Shown piece after piece: positions 53,878-64,000 of a stretch of DNA of 64,000 bases. Numbering within the stretch: position 1 is the first letter of the stretch; the number at the start of each line of letters is the position of its first letter. Position numbers and translations under genes: made by a program. The notes beneath the pieces are model-generated. The model did not search any database and was not told the DNA's origin. It was given only the letters and a program-made list of their open reading frames with translations. Source of the DNA: Beaufortia kweichowensis (Eukaryota > Chordata > Actinopteri > Cypriniformes > Gastromyzontidae); contig CM032811.1 of NCBI GenBank assembly GCA_019155185.1, positions 5,174,215-5,238,214 of the forward strand, written 5' to 3'.

Positions 53878-56800
53878 TCATTCGATGACGAAGTACTGGA
53901 TGGCGACGGCGATGAGTATGGAGGTCATGGCCAACAGGGCGATGATGAGTAAAGAAAACTGTTCGTCCGTCAGGCTGCGCTTTGGCTTCTGGGCCTCTGA
54001 GGTTTTGGAGCCGGCGCTGGCGGAGGTCCCTGGGGTTTCCACGCGAGCCGGGAGCAGGATGACCGTGGAGCTGTACGCGCCCATGATTTCAGGAGCGTCC
54101 TGGCACTGGCGGATGCCGCAGACACGGAAGCGGTACTCTGCGGACGAGCTCATGTTGGGGAGCTGGAAGGAGGTGGCCGAGCCCTTGTAGATCTACGAAG
54201 AAAAACAGTTTTTAGAATAACTCTAGGTAGGCGTCTCATGACTACAATCACATTATAAATACACTTCACAGTGTATTTGTAACATCTGTTAACATGAACT
54301 AACAATAAACAATACTTCTACAGATTTTGATCCTTAACACGGTCTTACTTGGTCAATATTAAAGATATCAGGGTTATACTTTCCCAGAAGGTTCTTTACA
54401 TGAGGTAGAATAATTTGTTAGAATTATGCAGACAACACAGAGTCACATTTAAGTTTTATACAAAATAACATTAAAACTTTAGCAAAGACTTGATCAAATC
54501 TTTTGTAAGAATGCAGATGTGTAGGTAAAGATAAGCCTAAAGAATGAATATATGAATATAAAGTGATGTTTGCACACGTGTGCGTGTGGGCCGCATTAAC
54601 ACAAGCCTCGTGTCATTGCTGTCGTCTCCCACAGAGTCTCTCAGCAGGAGGGGATGAGTCAGACATCCAGCGAGACTGCTTTACCCTTCCATTACACAGT
54701 CATTTTACTCATTTCTACAGTCACCCGAAGACTAACGGCACAGTGCCTTTAAGTTACATCAAACACTTCTGCTTACTCTCGGCTGACATCCGACGCAGTG
54801 AGAATATTTTTAGTGACAATCATTATTAGTGCTGAATAACAACCACTACTATAGACAACAACAGGTCATCTTTATACCTTTAGGACCAACATTTAAAGGG
54901 ACAGTGCACTCAAAAATGCTTATTTATTCACCATCGTATTTATATGATTTCTTGGATTTGTGGAATAGAAAAGATGAATGTCTGAGCTGCACTTTCACAA
55001 ACAATGTCATTGAGTTTTACACACCCTCAGTCGCCATTCACTTCCACTGTATTGACAAAAGATGCAATGAAAGTGAATGGTGACTGGAGATTTTTGAGTT
55101 CAATGTTGCACATTTATTAAACACAAGGACCAGTAAATGAGAACAGAATTAAAGGGATATTTTTGGGCATCCCTTTAACATATATGTTGGCCTTGCTAAA
55201 CAAGAGATTATAAAAGCATTTATCAAACCCTGATTATGCATGTGGAAGCATAAATGTATATTTTAGTGGCAGGATTTGATTTGGCCCTCACATTACGTGT
55301 CATAACTGTCACTAGGTCATACAATAATGCCAATTTGATCATCATTATTCTGTATTAGTACTCATCCAGACTGCTGGACCCAACACCTGCCATCCTACAG
55401 CCCTGTGCACCTGCGTTCATACTGTATAGACCATTCCACAAGATGTAAACAACACTGGTCCAGAACCACTTCCTGTTTCAGTTTTTTGTATTTCACATAT
55501 GTAAATTAAATTAAATCTTAAAGATGTTTGTTAAACAAGTCAGTTGTAAATGTTCTGTTGATTGTATTTTGTTCTGACATTTGTATAGTGTTAAAAAACT
55601 GAGACAGGAAGTGCTTCTGGACCAGTGCTGTTTACATCTTGCGAAATGGTCTATATAAATGAGTTACACTTCACCAGGTGGTGATTAGAACGATTAAGAG
55701 GGCACAACTAACACAACTGGAAATGTTTATGCAATTTGGTCATTCATTTACACAACAACCCTGTTCTGGACATCTGAAAACATTATAATTGTGAAAATGA
55801 TGCACATGCGTACTGCAGGTTTTCTTAGAAACATTGCGACTACTGGCCTGACACGCATTATATAAAATCAAATCAATATTGTGTTTTGTTTCAAATAGAT
55901 TGTGAAGTTACCTGTCTGAAGTCAGAATTTCCCTGCATGCACTGCAAACAGTAGATGATCGGGTCTCCCTTCATAGGTGGCAGTGTCTCCCAACTCACTT
56001 CACACGACTCGTCCACACGCTCCACACGAGGAGCTAAAAAAACACACACAAGACACATAATAAACAGTGATGATTTTTGTTACAGTGTCATTACTGTAAT
56101 GTAATTTTCATATAATATATAATTTTCAAATGTAGCTTACATATAAAAATGTATATACTACGTATGGATGAAAGAATGTTTGGGGATGCAGTACCTTTGA
56201 GGGGCGCAGGTGGTGAGCGGGGTGTTGTGAAGGTGTAAACAGTAGAGAAGGGACCCTCGCCCGCCTCATTAAAGGCCTGGATGCGGAAAGCGTACGAGGT
56301 AGACTCATTTAGCCTCTGCACTTTGTGAGTGTGGCAGGGTCCTTTATACAAGGATATAAACCTTCAAAAAGACAGAGAGACGGAGATAAACACTGTGTTT
56401 ACTGAGCTGAACTCTATAAAGACACAAAACCCACAATATTACAAACCTTTAACAAAACAACTGAACTCGGTGACACATCTGTAGCTCTATTCAGTGTTCA
56501 AAACTGACTGATATGTGACTGACAACCCACATAAATAACATTAATCCTTTTCAAAGCATTTCAAGTTGACACATTAACACTGTTTTTTTAAACTAGACGC
56601 CACACAATTATTAAAATGACGTTTCAAGAGATGTATGACAATCATGCAGTGTGCTTTTAATGTAGCATTTAATGCAATTTCATTTAAATCGGATGATATA
56701 AAAGTTAAGTAATCATCACAAACTACCACTGAACTGACTAGGGCTGCCGAATACATGAAAATTATTGAAATATTGAAAATGTGCATATTACATTAATTAT

Positions 56801-59800
56801 TTATTACATTATTATAATATTTTATTCTAATCATGACACACTAAAAATTGATGGAAAGGTCAAAGACATAAGATGAAATATTTTGACAAATTCATAACAC
56901 TAAACATAAACAAAACAATTGTTACTGTAATTTATAAAAACACCGAAAAGAAAAACTTTTTTGAAGACTTAAAAAATTGTATATTACATTTACAAATATA
57001 AAAAATGTAGTTCAGCATTTTTATGTGTATAGTCAATTTTTGCTGTGACAGTTATCAGGTTAACCTGTAAAACTGTCATCGTTCCTCAGGAGGAACACCC
57101 GTGTTATTGCCCTATTCACATATTTCATAGTCGAATTTTATTCTAATCAGGACAAACTATAAATTGATGGAAAGTATAAGACTCAAGATAGAATATTTAA
57201 CACTTTTTTTATAACAATGAACAAACTAAAAATATATAAAAAATGATAGTGGTACTGTACTGTAAAACTGTAAAAAATGATCTGATTGTCACTTTCTAGG
57301 AAACCTGTCGTTTAAACAAAGACAAACAACACAAATGCCGTGGCTAACCTCCCGTTTTTGTCCTCCATTTGGAGATGGTACTGTAGGGAATCGGTGGGCT
57401 GGGCCTTGCCCGGGCCGTCGCCCCACTTGAGCCTGAGGGTCTGGTGACTGGAGGCGGTACACTCCAGCCGTGGAGGGAGGGGTGGCAGTGGCTTGGTCTT
57501 CAGTTTAAAGGTGTGACTAAAGGGACCTGCGCCCAGACTGTTCAGAGCCTGGATCCTTATCCTGCAAACACACAAACACCTTTAGTTCAGTAACAGCCCA
57601 GACGCTGAATTCTGATTCTGTATTGTTATCTGTTATACCTTGTTATGTTATTGAAATGTCCCAATAAATTCAATAAAAATCGTACTTTGGGGATCTATGA
57701 CAAGGTGTCTGTTATCCTACCTTTAAGAAGGTATTTACCATAATTAGCAGCAGCACTGCTATACCCAAAGTCTCTGTACCTGTATGTGGTGTCAGGCTGC
57801 AGGTTCTGGATGATATATTTGGTTACAGGGCCAGTGGAGATGGGCTGTTTCTCTCCCAGGTCGATCAGGTAAGACGTGATCTCGGAACCGTGATTGCACG
57901 GCGGCTCCCAGTGCAGCCCCAGGCAGGTAGACGGAGAGTACAGGAGCGGGGCGATCTCTTCGCCTTCCTCTTCCTCATCATCCTCTCCTCTCTCCGTGAC
58001 TGTGGCCTCCACCCTCATCTCTGACTCCCGGAGAGCGTGGACGCTACTGACCGTTGCCGGCACCGAGCAGGGCGTCTGACAGAGCACGGCATCACTGAAG
58101 GGCCCCACGCCGGCTACATTTACCGCCTGAAGCAAAACACACACAGAGAGCGAGTTACTACGGTTTGAACGAGTAGCGAATAAATCTTTCATCCTTAACT
58201 TTGAATCTGTAATATTGATATAACAGTCAAAAAGAGCCCAGACAAAAACCTGCAGCTGTCTTTGATGACCACCAGGTGGCGCAGGCGCCGTAACATTGGC
58301 ACACATCTCATTTTCATTTTTATGAATCACTGACTTGCTGGTTCACTTTACACACTAGATCTTACTACAGACGGCTGGAGCATTCAGCAGGCGTGATGAA
58401 TGAGTTTTTCCTCACCTGCACCCTGCAGAAGTAACTGCTGGCCGGTTGCAGACCTTTTATCTCATGCGACAGCGCAGCACCGGTGTAACACATCTGCATA
58501 CTACCCTCTGCCGCCCCCCACTCCAGACGATACTCTGATACAGACGCTCCATTACAGTGAGGAACCTGAGACACAGAATCATATAGCTGAAAACATACAG
58601 TTTAGGTTACAACTTAAAGGCACAATAAGTAATTTTGCCACTCAAGATTACATTCAAAACAATAACAAAGACAACTTCATGACACTGTGAAGAAGAATGT
58701 TATCTTTGGTGACAGAAACTGCTGCAAGTGTTAACAAATTCAGTAAAACCTGGAAATGCGCATCCGTACGGTGGCTTTCAAGGGTCAAATTTATATTTTA
58801 AGGGATTTACAAATGACTTTCGGACTGAAAAACAGTAGGTAATTTGTTCGGGGACAACAATAAAATCACGACATGGTAACGGTAAAAATATCTCCCTATG
58901 AGAAACAATTACCATCCAAATAGGGCAATATTGTGACTTGATTAGAATTAGTAAATTGTTAATTAAGAAAATTTTAAAAACTGGGCTCCCCAAAGCTACG
59001 ATCTATAAGGGTGTATTCTCACCTCCCAGCTGACCACAGCACACGTCGCTGATTTACAGTTGATATGAGGGGCCCGACACGCCTCGGGTGCTCCCGGACC
59101 TGTCGTTACCTCTGAACGCTCTGAGAATGGCCCGAACTGTTAATCACACATAACAACATGAATTATATAATTATAATTTGTTAGCAGATAAAAACTATAG
59201 ACTACATTTATTTAATAAAAAGAGCTACTATAATGTGATGATTAGTAACTATTACAGGTTTTTAGTGTCTTGGAAAGTGTTGAGTCTGGACACATGCACT
59301 CACCCCAGCTTTGTTCCCGGCTCTGATCCGGAATCCGTATGTCCGGCCGGGCAGTAAACTACCCACCGTACAGTCCAGTTCAGAGCCCTGGTATACCTCC
59401 CTGCCTTCATCTGCCTGAGGAGCGAACATCTCCACGCTGTACAAAGACACAGCACTACCACCGTCCACCAGAGGAGGCGCTAACAAACAGAAACAATCAA
59501 GTAAATACCTTTCATTTATCGTATTGTTTTTGTACTTCTTAAAAACTATATCCGATAGTTAGATATTAAAGAAAAAGTCGATGTATGATATGCGAACAAA
59601 TAATGCTTTAAGTTTGTAAAATCAGATTTAATCATTTAAAAATACATTCAAAAACCGATATAGCAAACATACATGTTTCTAGAAAAAACACTTTCTGTCT
59701 CAACAGTCTCTCTGCTACCTGCATTGATCAAAAACCTTAACCAAACCTACGAGTATTACGATACGCATATTACAATATTTAGCTGCTTTTCCATCATTGA

Positions 59801-62800
59801 GGTAGATCGGTTCCAAGAAGGGTATGGGACACGGAAAGATTACAAACTGTTTGGGTACATTATTTTGTGGTGGCAAGCTTATCTCACATATTCAGACAGC
59901 CAACATCATAACTCGGGTATAATGTATTCATTCATTTATTTGTACACAGGGGGCTTTTATGATAACAGATTTTCACTACATGATTATTGCAGCCAAATAA
60001 ACGTATTATAATGATATGCCACAATCTCTATTACAATGTTTTGTTTTAAATTAAATCAATAATGCTTTAAAATTCATTTATAATTTTCATATTTTTAAAT
60101 ATGGGTGTAAGGAGGCAGAGAGAGAGAGTTTTTAACCATTGCGGCTCCTAAGACAAAACTTTAAATGAGTGCTGAAATACTTACATTATTATCACATAGC
60201 TTAATTTTAACACATTACAGCAAAACTTACTCCAGCGTAACTGCACTTCTCTGGCTTTGGGTTTGCCCACCACCCTGGGTGGATGACAGGGGCTGGGAGG
60301 AACAGGTGGGGTTTGGATCTGCAGGGCCTCCGTCAACTAAACAAAAACAAACAAGAACAGAAAAATAATTTTTAATACAAGTAAAAATTCACTCCTATTT
60401 AGAAATGAATGACTTTCATAAGCTAAGCATTTACACCATCTAACACCATCTTTTGTCCTTAAAATTTCCCGTTATAGACTTTCATAAGATAAATCCATTT
60501 CTATACTGTACACAACTGCATGTAACACATACATACATGCCTTTTCAATTAAGACTTTGTTTGTGTATCTACACGTGAGCATTCTCTCACATTCACAACT
60601 GCAAAAAGCAACGACTGCCAACATGAGTCATAGCTGCGCGCTGGCGAGTCCCGCATGCAGATACGCATCTGCGGCGCGCTGACAATACCATTACCCGGGG
60701 ATCGGAAGGCAGAAATTATTACCAGCCGAACGCCGAAAGATTTCCATTGATAAAAAGCGCATTGAGATTCTGATGGTGAGGAGATGAAAGCGGAGGGGAA
60801 ACAAGCTGGCAATCTCGGTGGGAGCGACCTGATAAACGGGAGGCAGGTGATCGCGGCAGATTGAAAGAACCTGACCCTGATCTAGTGTGCGGAGAGAAGC
60901 TTGTCTTCTTTTATAAAATAGATGCGTTTTGAGTGATGGCGTTGTGAAACCGGGAAGGAAAAAAGCATGACAGTCCCGCAGAGATGAGCGTTAGGCCTTG
61001 ACTGATGTGGCTAACCTGGACATGGTGTAAGCGAGAGTAGCATCAAGATTTTGCAAAAGTACAGTTTTGTGAGAAATTGATTTTCAATCAAGTAAATCTA
61101 TTAAAAAAGCTACAAGGAAATATCATTTAAACTCCTAAAAATTAAGCTTAAAGTGAAAAATAAAAATATATACTCCCAAAACAAATCCACCAATCAGAAA
61201 GCTGCTCTTTCTGTTTCCATGGTAATGGCAAAAATGCTTAGTGATGGCCTCCACCTTTCACAAAATCCTAATATTTCTGTATTTGTATAAATGTGAGCAG
61301 TTCGCAAGAAAAAACAACAATGTTGTTCTTATAATTAATGCATATAAATCAACAGAAACTGCGCTGTAAGGTGTGTTTGTGTGTATGTGTCATACAGGGC
61401 TTCTCTCCTCCTGCGCTGATACAGTGAACTCTGGCCTGATATGAACATCCTGGGCTCAGACCATCACAAACACACTCCGTTGCCAATCCGCTGTACACCT
61501 GATTCCAGGAACCTGACCAACACACAAACACACAGACGATCAATAAACCGTAATAATGAGATTATCAAACTGAGAAAAAAACTCACTGACACATACCACT
61601 TAAACCATCAGACAGCTCCGCCACGTATTTTGTCACGCTCGAACCACCGCTCTCTTTGGGAGGATCTGAAAGAACACAAAACAGTCCAGTCCTTGATACC
61701 GAAGGACAGTCTTTATACAGATAAAGAATCAAAGACAAAACTGTCCTCGCTGCCTATAAAGGCAGCATCCAAATCGAAATAAAAGGTATAAATGACACGC
61801 ATAAAATTTGGCTTGCGTAACAAAGTGTTGCATTTGCGTGAAGTATGTTGTTGGGCTTAGAGGAATAGTGCACCCAAATATAACAATGATTTGAATGTGG
61901 CGGCACGTTGATAACTTGGAATTTCATGGGTTCTTGTGAGTAGATGACAAAAGACAAAATTAATTCTATAATGAAGTATACTGAACTGACCCCAGGTCAG
62001 GCGGAAGCTGGTCGGGTGAGGTTTGCCCTTCACTGAGAGTCTGGAGGGACAGCTGGGTCTGTCAGGGGCCGTGGTAAACTCAGAAACAGGGCTGGGGTTA
62101 CTTTTCCCCTCCATGTTATAGGCAATAACCTGTGATGACATAAATGAGCAAATAAACAAGAGCAACTAAAATAACTAAAATTTTCCCTTTTATTAGGACC
62201 TCTCAAGAGAAATATTGTCATGACACAATAAGCACATTTCGCAATTCTCATCAATGTATTGCAGGGTATTGGGTATGCTGATTTTACAGTAGATTTTTAG
62301 ACAAGAATAATAATAATCATTTTTGTCTGGACAGGATCATTTTCTCTACTGTATTACAGTAATGAGAATCTAATGAGAAACATCATTAAGAATAATGAGA
62401 TTTACAAAAAATCTATCAAATATACAACATCTGGACACATTTCAGTAATAAGAATTAAGAGACACGTGATCAATCGTCCTAAAAATAAATGTCATAAAAC
62501 AAAAATATCAATGGCTCTTAAATCAGAGAACTCTTTTGGGTTAAAAATAATTTAATAAAAAGTAGTTATTGCACAAGTACATAAAAACATTTTCTTTCAT
62601 AATATAACAGTCTTCATAAAAGTAAGCTTTTTAAAGATTCATAATTTGAGCTGTCAGGTCACATTTCACAGGATCCGCGAGACCTTTAAAACCTTTTCAA
62701 CCTCCTCTAAATTTATTCTCACTGAAATATACTTTTTCTCCTGTTCAAAGCACAAAATGAGAAAGTGTTTGATAGTGATGTTGGGATTTTAAGCCCATAA

Positions 62801-63745
62801 GAGCCCATAAGAGTCATGTGTCTTAGTAATTGGGGATATGAGTGCTCTCGGCAGGTAAACAGGCCCTCTCATTAGGATACATGCAGGCGTTTTGATCGTA
62901 TTAATAGACTTTTGTTTTTGGAAACATGATTATGATCAGCTGTCTCTAACAGCAACAGAGAGCCGAGACTGATCCCATCAGATGCAGGTGAGCCTCAGTC
63001 ACGACTCCCAGAGATCAGCAGGAGAAACAGCAGGAGAAACAGCAGAAGAGAGGAAACAAGGATAAAAACTCATAAATTAAATGAAGGAATTAATTATTAA
63101 TGAAAACTAAAAAAGAGATAACAAAGCAAGGGGAAAAACTACAGAAATAATGAAAAAAAGAAAGAAAGAGAGATGGCAGAAAAAAAACACAGACAGACTA
63201 AAAGATGGAATTTAAGACAAAAACTTTTAATTATAAATAAACGAGGAAATAAATTAACCAATGCAGTTTTTAACAAATTAAAGAAAATAAAAAAGGGAAC
63301 TAAAGAAAGAAAGAAAATGGAAATGACAGAAAAATAGGCTGAAAGAAAGAAGAACAGAAAAACAAAGATAAAAAGAAAGAATTACAGCAAGACAAAATAA
63401 GATAAAAGACAAAATAACAAGAAGGAATGACAGAAAGATAGACCAAAAAAAACTGAAATGAAGACAGAAAGAATGACAAGAAGATAAACTAAAAGAAGAA
63501 AAGACAGAAAGATAGGCTGAAAAGAAAAACAGAAAAAAGTGCTACGCTTAAAAAAGTATGACAGAAGGAATGAAAGAAAGACGAACCAAAAAGATAGAAC
63601 AACAAATGAAAAAACTGAACGAAAGAATGAAAGAAAGGTGTGTGTGTGTGTATCTTACCCTGAATCTGTATGTGGTGCTCCTGTGCAGGTTTCTCACAGT
63701 GTGTGTGAGTTCATCGCCATCATAACTGACCTGGAAGCCATAACC
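53878..63745 (-). CDS. fndc3a: fibronectin type III domain-containing protein 3A, C-terminal 13 exons (partial)
   Basis: FNDC3A is a tail-anchored multi-FN3 protein of the ER/Golgi and cytoplasm, needed for Sertoli-spermatid adhesion in mouse. Exons in transcript order: 63745-63659, 62129-61991, 61665-61597, 61512-61397, 60336-60231, 59479-59304, 59136-59023, 58565-58416, 58126-57780, 57561-57349, 56361-56195, 56033-55912 and 54192-53878. This gives about 706 residues, some 60 percent of a human-sized protein. FN3 modules are shown by TWDPPKESGG, PPLVDGGSAVSLYSVEMF, CKSATCAVVSWE, LHWEPPCNHGSEI, TTYRIRIQALNSLGAGPFS, HKVQRLNESTSYAFRIQAFN and EYRFRVCGIRQCQD. A C-terminal membrane anchor (FSLLIIALLAMTSILIAVAI) ends QYFVIE. 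All phases agree except the 61397/60336 junction. An acidic run (GEDDEEEEGEE) sits in the 58126-57780 exon. FNDC3B is the alternative; synteny with mlnr favours A. Confidence 0.93.
54885..55185. mobile_element. foldback element in an fndc3a intron
   Basis: Ends TTTAAAGGGACAGTGCACTC and GGGCATCCCTTTAA are imperfect inverted repeats. The core has a strong palindrome: CAGTCGCCATTCACTT against AAGTGAATGGTGACTG. Related in style to the elements at 23964 and 26311. No coding capacity. Confidence 0.65.
56815..57300 (+). repeat. two adjacent family B repeats in an fndc3a intron
   Basis: The first copy (about 56815-57062) ends TTTTTGCTGTGACAGTTATC. The second (about 57062-57300) begins AAACTGTCATCGTTCCTCAG then GAGGAACACCCGTG and runs through ATTTCATAGTCGAATTTTAT. 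They are head-to-tail, so this is either a tandem pair or one insertion next to another. Confidence 0.6.
58269..58282 (+). promoter_or_regulatory. strong CTCF-like motif in an fndc3a intron
   Basis: CCACCAGGTGGCGC matches the CTCF core almost perfectly and is followed by AGGCGCC. It lies between exons 58565-58416 and 58126-57780. Motif match only. Confidence 0.5.
60560..61025. other. candidate conserved intronic element in fndc3a
   Basis: A block of balanced, high-complexity sequence inside an AT-rich intron, with CpGs, TTTCCATTGATAAAAAGCGC, GATAAACGGGAGG and GGCAGGTGATCGCGGC. It does not translate into an FN3-like exon on the minus strand. The look is that of a regulatory element, but only a comparison would show conservation. 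Confidence 0.3.
62640..63015. other. second candidate conserved intronic element in fndc3a
   Basis: Mixed-composition block with a forkhead-type GTAAACA in CGGCAGGTAAACAGGCCC, homeodomain-type AGTAATTGGGG, and ATGATTATGATCAGCTG. There is no coding exon. Same caveat as the block at 60560-61025. Confidence 0.3.
63040..63640 (+). repeat. degenerate purine-rich (GAAA/GACA-like) tract
   Basis: About 600 bp made largely of A and G on the plus strand, with many GAAAGAA, GACAGAAAGA and AAGAAAGAAA words and only scattered pyrimidines. It ends in a short GT run next to the fndc3a exon at 63659-63745. Low-complexity; the ORFs through it are artefacts. Confidence 0.85.
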
Positions 63746-63842
63746 CTGTACAACACAACAACACACAACTCAAACACAATGCACATGTCCATCTGAATGA
63801 ATTGATGTTAACTGTAGGTCAGCGATCTGCACTTTGCAATAC

Positions 63843-64000
63843 TAGGGCTGTCAATTAATCGATTATTCGCATCCAGAATAAAAGTTTGTGATTATATAAT
63901 ACTGTATATGTCTCGTGTAGTGTAGATATTAGTGCATATATTTAAGAAAAACATAAAATATAAAAATTTATAAAAGTTTATATAGCATTTCGATTATTAG
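63843..64000. repeat. dispersed repeat fragment running off the window
   Basis: CTAGGGCTGTCAATTAATCG, then CATCCAGAATAAAAGTTTGT, then an AT-rich body. I recognise this start as a common zebrafish/carp repeat. The right end lies outside the window. Confidence 0.55.

Overview
The window looks like nuclear DNA of a teleost fish, most likely a cyprinid. Genes are split into short exons with GT-AG introns, intergenic DNA is AT-rich, and foldback repeats starting GTTCACCCAAAAAT, which I know from carp and zebrafish genomes, are present. There is no prokaryotic gene organisation, and I see no rRNA or tRNA gene. The organism call rests on recognised protein families and repeats, not on a database search.

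Layout, left to right: the first coding exon of sgcg (gamma-sarcoglycan, minus, cut by the window edge); trappc4 (plus, complete) tail-to-tail with slc37a4 (minus, complete, the ER glucose-6-phosphate transporter); ndufc2 (plus, complete, complex I subunit) tail-to-tail with thrsp (minus, Spot14 family); a CpG-rich stretch at 16.2-18.2 kb with a duplicated promoter-like module and an unrecognised 96-residue ORF; a GCAP gene (minus, guca1c-like); the C3orf52/TPA-induced transmembrane protein homologue (minus); rcsd1 (minus, CapZ-interacting protein); a gene-poor stretch at 37.7-48.2 kb holding a 114-bp higher-order satellite split by a hAT-like element; mlnr (motilin receptor, minus); and the C-terminal 13 coding exons of fndc3a (minus, runs off the right edge).

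Reading frames join without a break across all the splice junctions I built, with one exception in fndc3a. The complete genes give about 219 (trappc4), 429 (slc37a4), 110 (ndufc2), 139 (thrsp), 187 (guca1c), 257 (C3orf52-like, last exon tentative), 307 (rcsd1, first exon tentative) and 354 (mlnr) residues.

The genes do not form one pathway. They are a mosaic of blocks whose human counterparts lie, from memory, on 13q12, 11q23, 11q14, 3q13, 1q24 and 13q14. Within blocks, order and orientation are kept (trappc4/slc37a4, ndufc2/thrsp, fndc3a/mlnr). Motifs that fit the biology lie just upstream of several starts: paired M-box/CLEAR-like sites (trappc4), an HNF1-like site (slc37a4), a TATA box and ChoRE-like site (thrsp), and adjacent CRX-like and NRL-like sites (guca1c).

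The strongest candidate for something undescribed is the twin CRE/X-box module with its small ORF. Next are the nested satellite/hAT structure and the odd splice junction in fndc3a.
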